Source of the DNA: Enterobacter asburiae
GTDB lineage: Bacteria > Pseudomonadota > Gammaproteobacteria > Enterobacterales > Enterobacteriaceae
Length of the DNA: 64,000 nt
Reading direction: 5' to 3'
Assembly (NCBI RefSeq): GCF_008080435.1
Contig: NZ_VRKN01000011.1
Coordinates: 45,870 to 109,869 of the forward strand
A program made the translations under genes and the position numbers. Under the pieces are notes generated by a model, which did not search any database, was not told the DNA's origin, and saw only the letters and a list, made by a program, of their open reading frames with translations. Shown here piece by piece: positions 11,520 through 18,837 of this stretch; position 1 is the first letter of the stretch; the number at the start of each line of letters is the position of its first letter.

Positions 11520-11544
11520 TACTGTCAAAAATATTTTGACAGTA
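11520..11544. promoter_or_regulatory. 25-bp perfect palindrome, probable LysR operator
   Basis: TACTGTCAAAA at 11520-11530 and its exact reverse complement at 11534-11544 flank ATA. It lies between the divergent MFS gene and the LysR gene, 9 bases before the chosen LysR start. Its position suggests autoregulation and control of the exporter. Confidence 0.65.
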
Positions 11545-11553
11545 AAAGGCGTG

Positions 11554-12444
11554 ATGATGATTAACTTACAGCGGACGCAGATGTTTGTTGCGGTGGCCGA
11601 TACCGGCAGTTTCACTGCCGCAGCCGAGGCAATGGGGCTGACAAAAGCTGTGGTCAGCTTTAATATTCGCCAGCTTGAAGATGAGCTGGGCGTTACGCTG
11701 CTGCTGCGCTCTACCCGCCGCCTGACGTTAACCGAGGCGGGTGCGCTTTTTCATCAACGCAGCGTGGCGCTTTTGAAGGATGCAGAACGATTGCAGGATG
11801 ATGTCCGCGCGAATCATGCGGGGCTCACTGGCGAACTGCGGATCACGACGACGCCCGAGTATGGCTCACAGGTCGTGGTACCGCTGCTGGCCAGGTTTAG
11901 CCGGCAGCACCCGGATCTTCGCGTGCGACATGTTTCGTCGTCCCTGCACGCCGACCTTATCTCGGAGCGCTTTGACGTGGCCATCCGGCTGGGAACGCTT
12001 GCCGATTCGCGCAATCACGCCGCACTGATTTCGCACTTCTCTATTCTCCCCGTCGCGATGCCCGGGTGGCTCGTTAACCATCCGATCGAAACGCTTGCGC
12101 AGTTGGCCCACGCAGACTGGATTATTCACGAGCGTCTGGTCTCTCCGCTGCACTGGCAGGTGAAAGATGCCAGCGGTGCGCCTGAAACGCTGGAGATAAA
12201 AAAAGCGCCGCGCCTGTTTGCCGACAGTGCTCAGGCCCTGATGGCCTTTGCGCTCGCCGGAGGTGGCGTGGCGTTACTGCCGGAATGGCTGGCGCGCGAT
12301 GCGCTTGATGCGGGAAGACTGGTTCCGGTTTTACCGGAATATACCTTTGCGCAGCAGGGCATCTATGCGGTTTATCCTGATGCCCGGCATGTGTCAGCGA
12401 AAGTGCGCACCTTTATTGATTTTATGCGCACCAGCGTGAATTAA
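11554..12444 (+). CDS. LysR-family transcriptional regulator
   Basis: DNA-binding regulator with an N-terminal winged helix-turn-helix (LQRTQMFVAVADTGSFTAAA, then LTKAVVSFNIRQLEDELGV) and a C-terminal substrate-binding-like effector domain (from about residue 90). The frame is open back to 11347, but the LysR homology begins at the ATG pair 11554/11557; from 11554 the length is 296 residues, typical of the family. It is divergent from the MFS/NTF2-like operon and most likely controls it. The effector is unknown. The HTH and effector domain look intact although the presumed target gene is frameshifted. Confidence 0.85.
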   Translation: MMINLQRTQMFVAVADTGSFTAAAEAMGLTKAVVSFNIRQLEDELGVTLLLRSTRRLTLTEAGALFHQRSVALLKDAERLQDDVRANHAGLTGELRITTTPEYGSQVVVPLLARFSRQHPDLRVRHVSSSLHADLISERFDVAIRLGTLADSRNHAALISHFSILPVAMPGWLVNHPIETLAQLAHADWIIHERLVSPLHWQVKDASGAPETLEIKKAPRLFADSAQALMAFALAGGGVALLPEWLARDALDAGRLVPVLPEYTFAQQGIYAVYPDARHVSAKVRTFIDFMRTSVN

Positions 12445-12848
12445 TCGTGCATCATCTTTTTGATGAGCGCAGAGAACTGCTCCCGCTCGACCTTGTTAAG
12501 ACGCCCTAAAAACGCCTCATCCACTTCGTTGCCAACGGGTTTGCAGCCTGCAAGCAGGGCTTCACCTTCTGGCGTCAGGAAGACAAACCGGCGGCGCTTA
12601 TCGGCAGGATCGTGCTCGCGTTTGACCAGCCCGCGCGCCTCCATGCGGCTGAGCATCTCCGCCAGGGTCGCTTTCGTGCTGACCGCCACTTCGGTCAATG
12701 CCACCTGTTCAATACCCGGATGCTCGGCAATGGAGCGCATAACCGCATACTGTGGCTTGGTTAGTTCCGGTAAGGCATGTTGCCACTGCGCAGTATGCTG
12801 TTGAAAAAGCTGACGTAACAGGTGGAACGCCTCTTGTCTTAGTTCCAT
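12441..12848 (-). CDS. MarR-family regulator of the decarboxylase operon
   Basis: 135 residues from the ATG at 12848; a GTG two codons earlier is less likely because the GGAG ribosome site is placed for the ATG. The winged-helix core is clear: LTKPQYAVMRSIAEHPG, then EVAVSTKATLAEMLSRMEARGLVKRE as the recognition helix and DPADKRRRFVFLTPEG as the wing. MarR proteins often repress degradation or efflux genes and are released by phenolic acids. It is divergent from ecdBCD, with two TCGTATACGA palindromes in between, and is the obvious regulator of hydroxyarylate decarboxylation. It overlaps the end of the LysR gene by 4 bases (convergent). Confidence 0.85.
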   Translation of the reverse strand: MELRQEAFHLLRQLFQQHTAQWQHALPELTKPQYAVMRSIAEHPGIEQVALTEVAVSTKATLAEMLSRMEARGLVKREHDPADKRRRFVFLTPEGEALLAGCKPVGNEVDEAFLGRLNKVEREQFSALIKKMMHD

Positions 12849-12933
12849 GAACACTCCGACGGAAAAAATCTCCCTCTATGATAGCCGCTATTGCTCTCAA
12901 TTTTAACGCGGCATTTTTTAGCCATTCGTGTGA

Positions 12934-13002
12934 TCGTATACGAACGATCTTGTCAGGAAAACAATCCTGGAGTAGCTTATTTATAATGTTCGTATACGAA
13001 CA
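12934..13002. promoter_or_regulatory. Paired palindromes, probable MarR operators
   Basis: TCGTATACGA lies at 12934-12943, and the longer perfect palindrome TGTTCGTATACGAACA at 12987-13002. The two centres are 56 bases apart. Both are between the divergent MarR gene and ecdB, and the second lies just upstream of the ecdB ribosome site, where binding would block transcription. Confidence 0.7.
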
Positions 13003-13020
13003 AAATGATTGAGGTGATGA

Positions 13021-13623
13021 ATGAGATTGATAGTAGGAATGACGGGAGCAACGGGCGCGCCGCTGGGCGTGGCATTGCTGCAGGCGTTGCGGGAAATGCC
13101 GGAGGTGGAGACGCATTTGGTCATGTCTAAGTGGGCAAAAACCACTATTGAGCTGGAAACGTCTTATACCGCGCAGGACGTTGCAGCGCTGGCTGACGTT
13201 GTCCACAGTCCTGCTGACCAGGCCGCCACCCTCTCCTCCGGCTCGTTTCACACCGACGGCATGATCGTCATTCCCTGCAGCATGAAAACACTCGCGGGTA
13301 TCCGCGCGGGCTACGCCGAAGGGCTGGTGGGACGTGCGGCGGATGTGGTGCTGAAAGAGGGGCGCAAGCTGGTGTTGGTTCCCCGTGAAACGCCGCTCAG
13401 CACCATTCATCTTGAGAACATGCTTGCACTTTCCCGCATGGGCGTGGCGATGGTGCCGCCAATGCCTGCGTATTACAACCACCCGCAAACCGCCGATGAC
13501 ATTACCCAGCATATTGTGACCCGCGTGCTCGACCAGTTCGGTCTGGAGCATAAAAAGGCGCGCCGCTGGAACGGGCTGCGGGAGGCGAAACATTTTTCAC
13601 AGGAGAATAAAGATGGCATTTGA
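13021..13623 (+). CDS. ecdB: UbiX-like flavin prenyltransferase of hydroxyarylate decarboxylase (subunit B)
   Basis: Makes prenylated FMN, the cofactor of UbiD-type decarboxylases. The 200 residues start with MRLIVGMTGATGAPLGVALL, the FMN-binding loop of UbiX/Pad1, and contain SGSFHTDGMIVIPCSMKTLAGIRAG and LVLVPRETPLSTIHLENML, both typical. It is the first gene of a three-gene operon with UbiD-like and small D subunits, known in Enterobacter cloacae as EcdBCD and in Klebsiella as KpdBCD (4-hydroxybenzoate or vanillate decarboxylase), distinct from the housekeeping ubiX. The GAGGTGATGA ribosome site precedes the ATG, and the stop overlaps the next start by 11 bases. Confidence 0.88.
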   Translation: MRLIVGMTGATGAPLGVALLQALREMPEVETHLVMSKWAKTTIELETSYTAQDVAALADVVHSPADQAATLSSGSFHTDGMIVIPCSMKTLAGIRAGYAEGLVGRAADVVLKEGRKLVLVPRETPLSTIHLENMLALSRMGVAMVPPMPAYYNHPQTADDITQHIVTRVLDQFGLEHKKARRWNGLREAKHFSQENKDGI

Positions 13624-15040
13624 TGATTTGAGAAGCTTCCTGCAGGCGCTCGATGAGCAAGGGCAGCTGCTGAAAATTGAGGAAGAGGTAAACGCCGAGC
13701 CCGATCTGGCGGCGGCAGCTAACGCGACCGGCCGCATTGGCGACGGTGCGCCCGCGCTGTGGTTCGACAATATTCGTGGCTTTACCGATGCCCGCGTGGT
13801 GATGAACACCATCGGCTCCTGGCAGAACCACGCCATTTCGATGGGGCTGCCTGCGAACACCCCGGTAAAAAAACAGATAGACGAGTTTATCCGCCGCTGG
13901 GATAAATTCCCCGTCACACCGGAGCGCCGCGCCAACCCTGCCTGGGCGCAGAATACGGTGGACGGTGAAGACATTAACCTGTTCGATATCCTGCCGCTGT
14001 TTCGCCTGAACGACGGTGACGGCGGTTTTTATCTCGATAAAGCGTGTGTTGTCTCGCGCGATCCGCTCGACCCGGATCACTTCGGCAAGCAGAACGTCGG
14101 GATCTACCGCATGGAAGTGAAGGGCAAGCGCAAGCTGGGTCTGCAGCCTGTTCCGATGCACGATATCGCCCTGCATCTGCACAAAGCGGAAGAGCGCGGT
14201 GAAGATCTGCCGATTGCGATTACTCTCGGCAACGACCCGATCATCACCCTGATGGGCGCCACGCCGCTGAAATACGATCAGTCCGAGTATGAAATGGCGG
14301 GTGCGCTGCGTGAAAGCCCGTATCCGATTGCCACCGCGCCGCTGACCGGCTTCGATGTGCCCTGGGGTTCTGAAGTGATCCTGGAAGGGGTGATTGAGGG
14401 CCGCAAGCGTGAAATCGAGGGGCCGTTCGGCGAGTTTACCGGACACTATTCCGGTGGCCGCAACATGACGGTGGTCCGTATCGACAAAGTCTCTTACCGC
14501 ACCAAACCGATTTTCGAATCCCTTTACCTCGGCATGCCGTGGACCGAGATTGACTATCTGATGGGACCGGCCACCTGCGTGCCGCTCTACCAGCAGCTGA
14601 AAGCAGAATTCCCGGAAGTGCAGGCGGTGAACGCGATGTACACCCACGGTTTGCTGGCGATTATCTCCACCAAAAAACGCTACGGCGGTTTCGCCCGCGC
14701 GGTCGGTTTACGTGCCATGACTACGCCGCACGGTCTGGGCTACGTGAAGATGGTGATCATGGTGGATGAAGATGTCGATCCGTTCAACCTCCCGCAGGTG
14801 ATGTGGGCGCTGTCGTCGAAAGTGAACCCGGCAGGGGATCTGGTGCAACTGCCAAATATGTCGGTCCTTGAACTTGACCCTGGATCCAGCCCGGCGGGCA
14901 TTACCGACAAGCTGATTATCGATGCCACCACGCCTGTCGCGCCGGACACCCGGGGCCACTACAGCCAGCCGGTACAGGATCTGCCTGAAGCCAAAGCCTG
15001 GGCCGAAAAACTGACCGCGATGCTGGCAGCACGTCAATAA
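13613..15040 (+). CDS. ecdC: UbiD-family hydroxyarylate (4-hydroxybenzoate/vanillate) decarboxylase (subunit C)
   Basis: Catalytic subunit of non-oxidative decarboxylation of para-hydroxybenzoate-type acids to phenols, using prenylated FMN and a divalent metal. The 475 residues have the UbiD layout: an N-terminal flavin-binding region, a central barrel (KLGLQPVPMHDIALHLHKAE; ITLGNDPIITLMGATPL) and the EIEGPFGEFTGHYSGG segment carrying the E-x-P-F-G-E-x-x-G-Y/H active-site motif. An AGGAGAAT ribosome site lies within the end of ecdB. Length and context favour an EcdC/KpdC/VdcC enzyme over the UbiD of ubiquinone biosynthesis, which is encoded elsewhere. Substrate preference cannot be read from the sequence. 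Confidence 0.9.
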   Translation: MAFDDLRSFLQALDEQGQLLKIEEEVNAEPDLAAAANATGRIGDGAPALWFDNIRGFTDARVVMNTIGSWQNHAISMGLPANTPVKKQIDEFIRRWDKFPVTPERRANPAWAQNTVDGEDINLFDILPLFRLNDGDGGFYLDKACVVSRDPLDPDHFGKQNVGIYRMEVKGKRKLGLQPVPMHDIALHLHKAEERGEDLPIAITLGNDPIITLMGATPLKYDQSEYEMAGALRESPYPIATAPLTGFDVPWGSEVILEGVIEGRKREIEGPFGEFTGHYSGGRNMTVVRIDKVSYRTKPIFESLYLGMPWTEIDYLMGPATCVPLYQQLKAEFPEVQAVNAMYTHGLLAIISTKKRYGGFARAVGLRAMTTPHGLGYVKMVIMVDEDVDPFNLPQVMWALSSKVNPAGDLVQLPNMSVLELDPGSSPAGITDKLIIDATTPVAPDTRGHYSQPVQDLPEAKAWAEKLTAMLAARQ

Positions 15041-15050
15041 GGAGGAAAAG

Positions 15051-15272
15051 ATGATTTGTCCACGTTGTGCCGATGAGCATATTGAAGTGATGGCGACATC
15101 GCCGGTAAAAGGGGTCTGGACCGTTTACCAGTGCCAGCATTGTTTGTATACCTGGCGCGATACCGAACCGCTGCGCCGTACCAGCCGTGAGCATTACCCG
15201 GAAGCGTTCCGCATGACGCAGAAGGATATTGACGAGGCGCCGCAGGTGCCGACCATCCCGCCGCTGTTGTAA
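15051..15272 (+). CDS. ecdD: Hydroxyarylate decarboxylase small subunit D
   Basis: 73-residue protein with two CxxC pairs (MICPRCADEH near the N-terminus and CQHCLYTW about 25 residues later), consistent with a zinc ribbon. It matches the VdcD/EcdD/KpdD subunit found only with UbiX/UbiD-type hydroxyarylate decarboxylases and reported as needed for full activity. An AAGGAGGAAA ribosome site stands 10 bases after the ecdC stop. The gene is followed directly by a REP pair and then by mutS on the other strand. Confidence 0.85.
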   Translation: MICPRCADEHIEVMATSPVKGVWTVYQCQHCLYTWRDTEPLRRTSREHYPEAFRMTQKDIDEAPQVPTIPPLL

Positions 15273-15277
15273 AAAAA

Positions 15278-15347
15278 GCCCGGTGGCGCTGCCGCTTACC
15301 GGGCCTACGGGTTTTGTAGGTCGGGTAAGGCGAAGCCGCCACCCGAC
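15278..15347. repeat. Inverted REP pair (BIME) between ecdD and mutS
   Basis: Two REP-type palindromes in opposite orientation: 15278-15304 (GCCCGGTGGCGC through TTACCGGGC) and 15320-15347 (GTCGGGTAAGGCG through CCACCCGAC). They lie between converging genes, the usual location, where such elements bind gyrase/IHF or protect messages. Confidence 0.88.
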
Positions 15348-15365
15348 AAAACAGACCGCAGAGAA

Positions 15366-17927
15366 CTAAACCAGACTCTTCAACCGATAAATCCACTCCA
15401 GCGCCTGACGCGGTGTCAGTGAATCCGGGTCGAGGTTCTCCAGCGCTTCCACCGCTGGCGACGTCTCTTCCGCAGGCACCAACAGCGACATCTGCGTGCC
15501 ATCAATCTGCGTCGCCGCCGCATTCGGTGACAGGCTTTCCAGTTCACGCAGTTTCTGACGCGCGCGCTTGATCACATCTTTCGGTACACCTGCCAGCGCC
15601 GCTACGGCCAGACCATAGCTCTTGCTCGCCGCGCCATCCTGCACCGTATGCATGAAGGCAATGGTATCGCCGTGCTCAAGCGCATCCAGATGAACGTTCG
15701 CAACCCCTTCCATTTTCTCCGGTAGCTGCGTCAGTTCGAAATAGTGGGTGGCGAACAGCGTCATGGCCTTGATTTTATTCGCAAGGCTTTCCGCACAGGC
15801 CCATGCCAGCGACAGACCATCATAGGTTGACGTTCCGCGTCCGACTTCGTCCATCAGCACAAGGCTGTGCTCCGTCGCGTTATGCAGAATGTTTGCCGTT
15901 TCGGTCATCTCGACCATGAAGGTTGAGCGACCGCTCGCCAGATCGTCCGCTGCCCCGACGCGGGTAAAGATGCGGTCGATTGGGCCTATCTCCACATTTT
16001 GCGCCGGGACGTAGCTGCCGATATATGCGAGCAGCGCAATCAGCGCCGTCTGTCGCATATAGGTACTCTTACCGCCCATGTTCGGACCGGTAATGATCAA
16101 CATTCTTCTCTGCGGTGACAGGCTCAGCGGGTTGGCGATGAACGGTTCATTCAGCACCTGCTCTACCACCGGATGACGGCCTTCAGTGATACGAATGCCG
16201 GGTTTGTCGGTAAAGGTCGGGCAGGTATAGTTCAGCGTTTCAGCCCGTTCTGCCAGATTCACCAGCACGTCCAGCTCCGCCAGCGCGCTGGCGCTCAGCT
16301 GCAGGTCGGCCAGGTGCGGCATCAGCATGTCAAACAGCTCATCATAAAGCTGTTTTTCCAGCGCCAGCGCTTTACCTTTCGAGGTGAGCACCTTGTCTTC
16401 GTACTCTTTCAGTTCAGGAATGATGTAGCGTTCGGCGTTTTTCAACGTCTGGCGACGCACGTAGTGAATCGGTGCCAGGTGGCTCTGCCCGCGGCTGATC
16501 TGAATATAGTAACCGTGTACCGCGTTATAACCCACTTTCAGGGTGTCGAGCCCGAGACGTTCGCGCTCGCGGATTTCCAGCTTATCGAGGTAGTCCGTCG
16601 CACCGTCGGCCAGCGCGCGCCATTCGTCCAGCTCTTCGTTGTAGCCTGGGGCAATCACGCCGCCATCACGCACCAGAACCGGAGGCGCATCGATAATGGC
16701 ACGCTCCAGCAGTTCGCGAAGCTCGGTAAATTCGCCCATGGTTTCGCGGAGTTTCTGTACCGGCGCGCTGTCAACGTCACTCAACTGAGTACGCAGTTCC
16801 GGTAGCTGCTGGAAAGCATGACGCATCCGCGCGAGGTCACGTGGTCGCGCTGTTCGCAGTGCCAGACGAGCAAGGATACGCTCCAGATCGCCCACCTGAC
16901 GCAGGACCGGCTGCAGCTCGGTATAGCGATCCTGCAACGCAGCAATCGTCTGCTGACGGCAAACCAGCGTATCGGTATCGCGAATCGGCATATGCAGCCA
17001 GCGTTTCAGCATGCGGCTGCCCATTGGCGTTACCGTACTGTCGAGGACCGACGCGAGCGTATTTTCTACGCCACCCGCCAGGTTCTGCGTGATCTCCAGG
17101 TTACGGCGCGTGGCGGCATCCATGATGATGCTGTCCTGCTGGCGCTCCATGGTGATAGAGCGGATATGCGGCAGGGAGGTGCGCTGGGTATCTTTTACGT
17201 ACTGCAGGAGACAACCTGCCGCACACAGCCCGCGCGGAGCATTTTCAACGCCAAAGCCAATCAGATCGCGCGTGCCAAACTGCAGATTCAGCTGCTGGCG
17301 CGCAGTATCAATTTCGAATTCCCACAGCGGACGACGACGCAACCCGCGACGACCTTCAATCAGCGCTATTTCGGCGAAATCTTCGGCATAGAGTAATTCT
17401 GCCGGGTTGGTGCGCTGCAATTCGGCTGCCATCGTTTCACGGTCAGCCGGTTCACTCAGACGAAAACGTCCGGAGCTGATGTCCAGCGTCGCGTAGCCAA
17501 AGCCTTTACCGTCCTGCCACAGCGCTGCCAGAAGGTTATCCTGGCGCTCCTGTAACAGGGCTTCATCACTGATGGTACCAGGCGTGACGATGCGCACGAC
17601 TTTGCGTTCCACCGGGCCTTTTGAGGTCGCCGGATCGCCGATCTGTTCGCAGATGGCGACGGACTCTCCCTGATTCACCAGCTTCGCCAGGTAGTTTTCT
17701 ACCGCGTGGTGCGGGATACCTGCCATAGGGATGGGTTCGCCTGCCGAAGCGCCACGTTTGGTCAGCGAAATGTCGAGCAGCTGCGATGCACGCTTAGCAT
17801 CGTCATAAAACAGCTCGTAAAAATCGCCCATACGGTAAAACAGCAGGATTTCCGGATGCTGTGCTTTCAGCTTCAGATACTGCTGCATCATCGGCGTATG
17901 TGCGTCGAAATTGTCGATTGTGTTCAT
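15366..17927 (-). CDS. mutS: DNA mismatch repair protein MutS
   Basis: Recognises base mismatches and small loops and starts methyl-directed repair with MutL and MutH. The 853 residues equal the E. coli length. The mismatch-reading Phe-x-Glu motif is at residues 36-38 (GDFYELF), and the ATPase domain has Walker [13 protein letters not shown], the [18 protein letters not shown] segment, and [18 protein letters not shown]. The C-terminus carries the short tail for tetramerisation. There is no disruption, so the strain should not be a MutS-type mutator. It is transcribed towards the variable rpoS-mutS interval. Confidence 0.98.
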   Translation of the reverse strand: MNTIDNFDAHTPMMQQYLKLKAQHPEILLFYRMGDFYELFYDDAKRASQLLDISLTKRGASAGEPIPMAGIPHHAVENYLAKLVNQGESVAICEQIGDPATSKGPVERKVVRIVTPGTISDEALLQERQDNLLAALWQDGKGFGYATLDISSGRFRLSEPADRETMAAELQRTNPAELLYAEDFAEIALIEGRRGLRRRPLWEFEIDTARQQLNLQFGTRDLIGFGVENAPRGLCAAGCLLQYVKDTQRTSLPHIRSITMERQQDSIIMDAATRRNLEITQNLAGGVENTLASVLDSTVTPMGSRMLKRWLHMPIRDTDTLVCRQQTIAALQDRYTELQPVLRQVGDLERILARLALRTARPRDLARMRHAFQQLPELRTQLSDVDSAPVQKLRETMGEFTELRELLERAIIDAPPVLVRDGGVIAPGYNEELDEWRALADGATDYLDKLEIRERERLGLDTLKVGYNAVHGYYIQISRGQSHLAPIHYVRRQTLKNAERYIIPELKEYEDKVLTSKGKALALEKQLYDELFDMLMPHLADLQLSASALAELDVLVNLAERAETLNYTCPTFTDKPGIRITEGRHPVVEQVLNEPFIANPLSLSPQRRMLIITGPNMGGKSTYMRQTALIALLAYIGSYVPAQNVEIGPIDRIFTRVGAADDLASGRSTFMVEMTETANILHNATEHSLVLMDEVGRGTSTYDGLSLAWACAESLANKIKAMTLFATHYFELTQLPEKMEGVANVHLDALEHGDTIAFMHTVQDGAASKSYGLAVAALAGVPKDVIKRARQKLRELESLSPNAAATQIDGTQMSLLVPAEETSPAVEALENLDPDSLTPRQALEWIYRLKSLV

Positions 17928-18040
17928 GGAGTTATGATGTCCATTTCTTTGAAAATAAATCGTTTTGATCGGCTCAGTGGCCGTTTGTTCCTTCTATTGT
18001 CGCATGAAAAAAAGGTCCGGCGCAGAAAAATGTCGTGGCT

Positions 18041-18271
18041 TTACGAGCCGCCTTCCGACATTAATTCGATGACAATTTTTCCATGCTCCACGCCCACTCT
18101 GACCCTGGAATGGGTCGTAAACCCCGCCTTTTCAAGCCAGTCACCTTTTAAGCTCAGCGCCGCATGCACGCTGTAGCGCTTTGGTATCTTGGTATTGCGG
18201 TCTTCATGGCGCTTTCTAAAATATCCCACTTTTAAATGGCGATAGGGTTTGCTGATCGCGAGCTCTTGCAT
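18041..18271 (-). CDS. SymE-like protein (SOS-associated type I toxin family)
   Basis: 76 residues from the ATG at 18271, which has a GGAGACCCT ribosome site; a TTG six codons upstream is less likely. The segment RHLKVGYFRKRHEDRNTKIP followed by ALSLKGDWLEKAGFTTHSRV and VEHGKIVIELM matches SymE proteins (an AbrB/SpoVT-like fold). In E. coli, SymE is an SOS-induced RNA-associated toxin controlled by the antisense RNA SymR. This copy is shorter than E. coli SymE (about 113 residues) because the C-terminal tail is absent, as in many SymE-family members. A LexA-like box precedes it. Toxicity is not shown. Confidence 0.75.
   Translation of the reverse strand: MQELAISKPYRHLKVGYFRKRHEDRNTKIPKRYSVHAALSLKGDWLEKAGFTTHSRVRVGVEHGKIVIELMSEGGS
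18195..18222 (+). promoter_or_regulatory. Candidate antisense (SymR-like) promoter
   Basis: TTGCGG at 18195-18200 and TAAAAT at 18217-18222 are spaced by 16 bases on the + strand, inside the symE-like coding sequence. Transcription from here would cross the symE start and ribosome site, the arrangement of SymR in E. coli. Inferred from motif and position only. Confidence 0.35.
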
Positions 18272-18311
18272 AGGGTCTCCAGACAACACGAATAAAGGTC
18301 ATTTCTGATGC

Positions 18312-18327
18312 CTGTATAAAATACCAG
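18312..18327 (-). promoter_or_regulatory. LexA-like SOS box upstream of the symE-like gene
   Basis: On the minus strand the sequence is CTGG-TATTTTAT-ACAG, one mismatch from the LexA core CTGT-N8-ACAG and with the usual AT-rich spacer. It lies about 40 bases before the symE-like start, and the TATTTTAT could serve as the -10 region. Confidence 0.6.
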
Positions 18328-18405
18328 TGATTATCGGTCGGTGCAGGGCTAAAACTGGAATCAGGCTTCAGAAAACGAAATGCAACCGCTGAAATCCAGT
18401 ACTTA

Positions 18406-18428
18406 AAGGTGTATTATTAATGCACTTT
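18406..18428. promoter_or_regulatory. NsrR-like nitric-oxide operator upstream of ygbA
   Basis: AAGGTGTATTA (18406-18416), one base, TAATGCACTTT (18418-18428): an 11-1-11 inverted repeat with 9 of 11 positions matching, close to the NsrR consensus built on AAGATGCATTT. It ends 18 bases before the ygbA start. NsrR control of ygbA is known in E. coli. Confidence 0.7.
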
Positions 18429-18446
18429 ATTATTCGGTAAGTCGTT

Positions 18447-18833
18447 ATGTCCGGTAAACGCATCTCACGAGAAAAAGAAACCATCGCGAAAATGATCGCG
18501 TTGTATGAAAAGCAGTGCCCGCAGGCATCTCAGGAGGAAGGGCATTATCAGGCGCTCAAGGCGTATGCCGATAAGCGCCTGGATAAGTGCGTTTTCGGTG
18601 AGGACAAGCCTGCCTGCAAGCAGTGTCCGGTACACTGCTACCAGCCTGCCAGACGTGAAGAGATGAAGCAGGTGATGCGCTGGGCAGGTCCGCGTATGTT
18701 ATGGCGTCATCCCATCCTGACCGTTCGTCATCTGATTGATGACCGTCGTCCCGTGCCGGAACTGCCGGATAAATACCGTCCGAAAAAAGAGGTCCTTACC
18801 AGAGGCGGTGTCAGGAAAACACCGCCGGAATAA
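18447..18833 (+). CDS. ygbA: YgbA, nitrosative-stress-induced protein
   Basis: 128 residues of the nitrous-oxide-stimulated promoter family. Its cysteines are grouped (KCVFGEDKPACKQCPVHCY in the middle), a pattern that could bind a metal or Fe-S cluster. The E. coli homologue, about 117 residues, lies in the same place next to fhlA, is repressed by NsrR, and is induced by nitric oxide. The NsrR-like operator at 18406-18428 supports the same control here. The C-terminal part is basic and poorly conserved. Its molecular role is uncertain. It converges on fhlA with four bases between the stops. Confidence 0.88.
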   Translation: MSGKRISREKETIAKMIALYEKQCPQASQEEGHYQALKAYADKRLDKCVFGEDKPACKQCPVHCYQPARREEMKQVMRWAGPRMLWRHPILTVRHLIDDRRPVPELPDKYRPKKEVLTRGGVRKTPPE

Positions 18834-18837
18834 GGCT

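Noticed and set aside
13502..14647. 381-codon open frame opposite ecdC
   Set aside because: Shadow frame; the UbiD-type protein on the plus strand is clear and complete.
16173..16805. 210-codon frame opposite mutS
   Set aside because: Complement of conserved mutS sequence; no independent coding signs.
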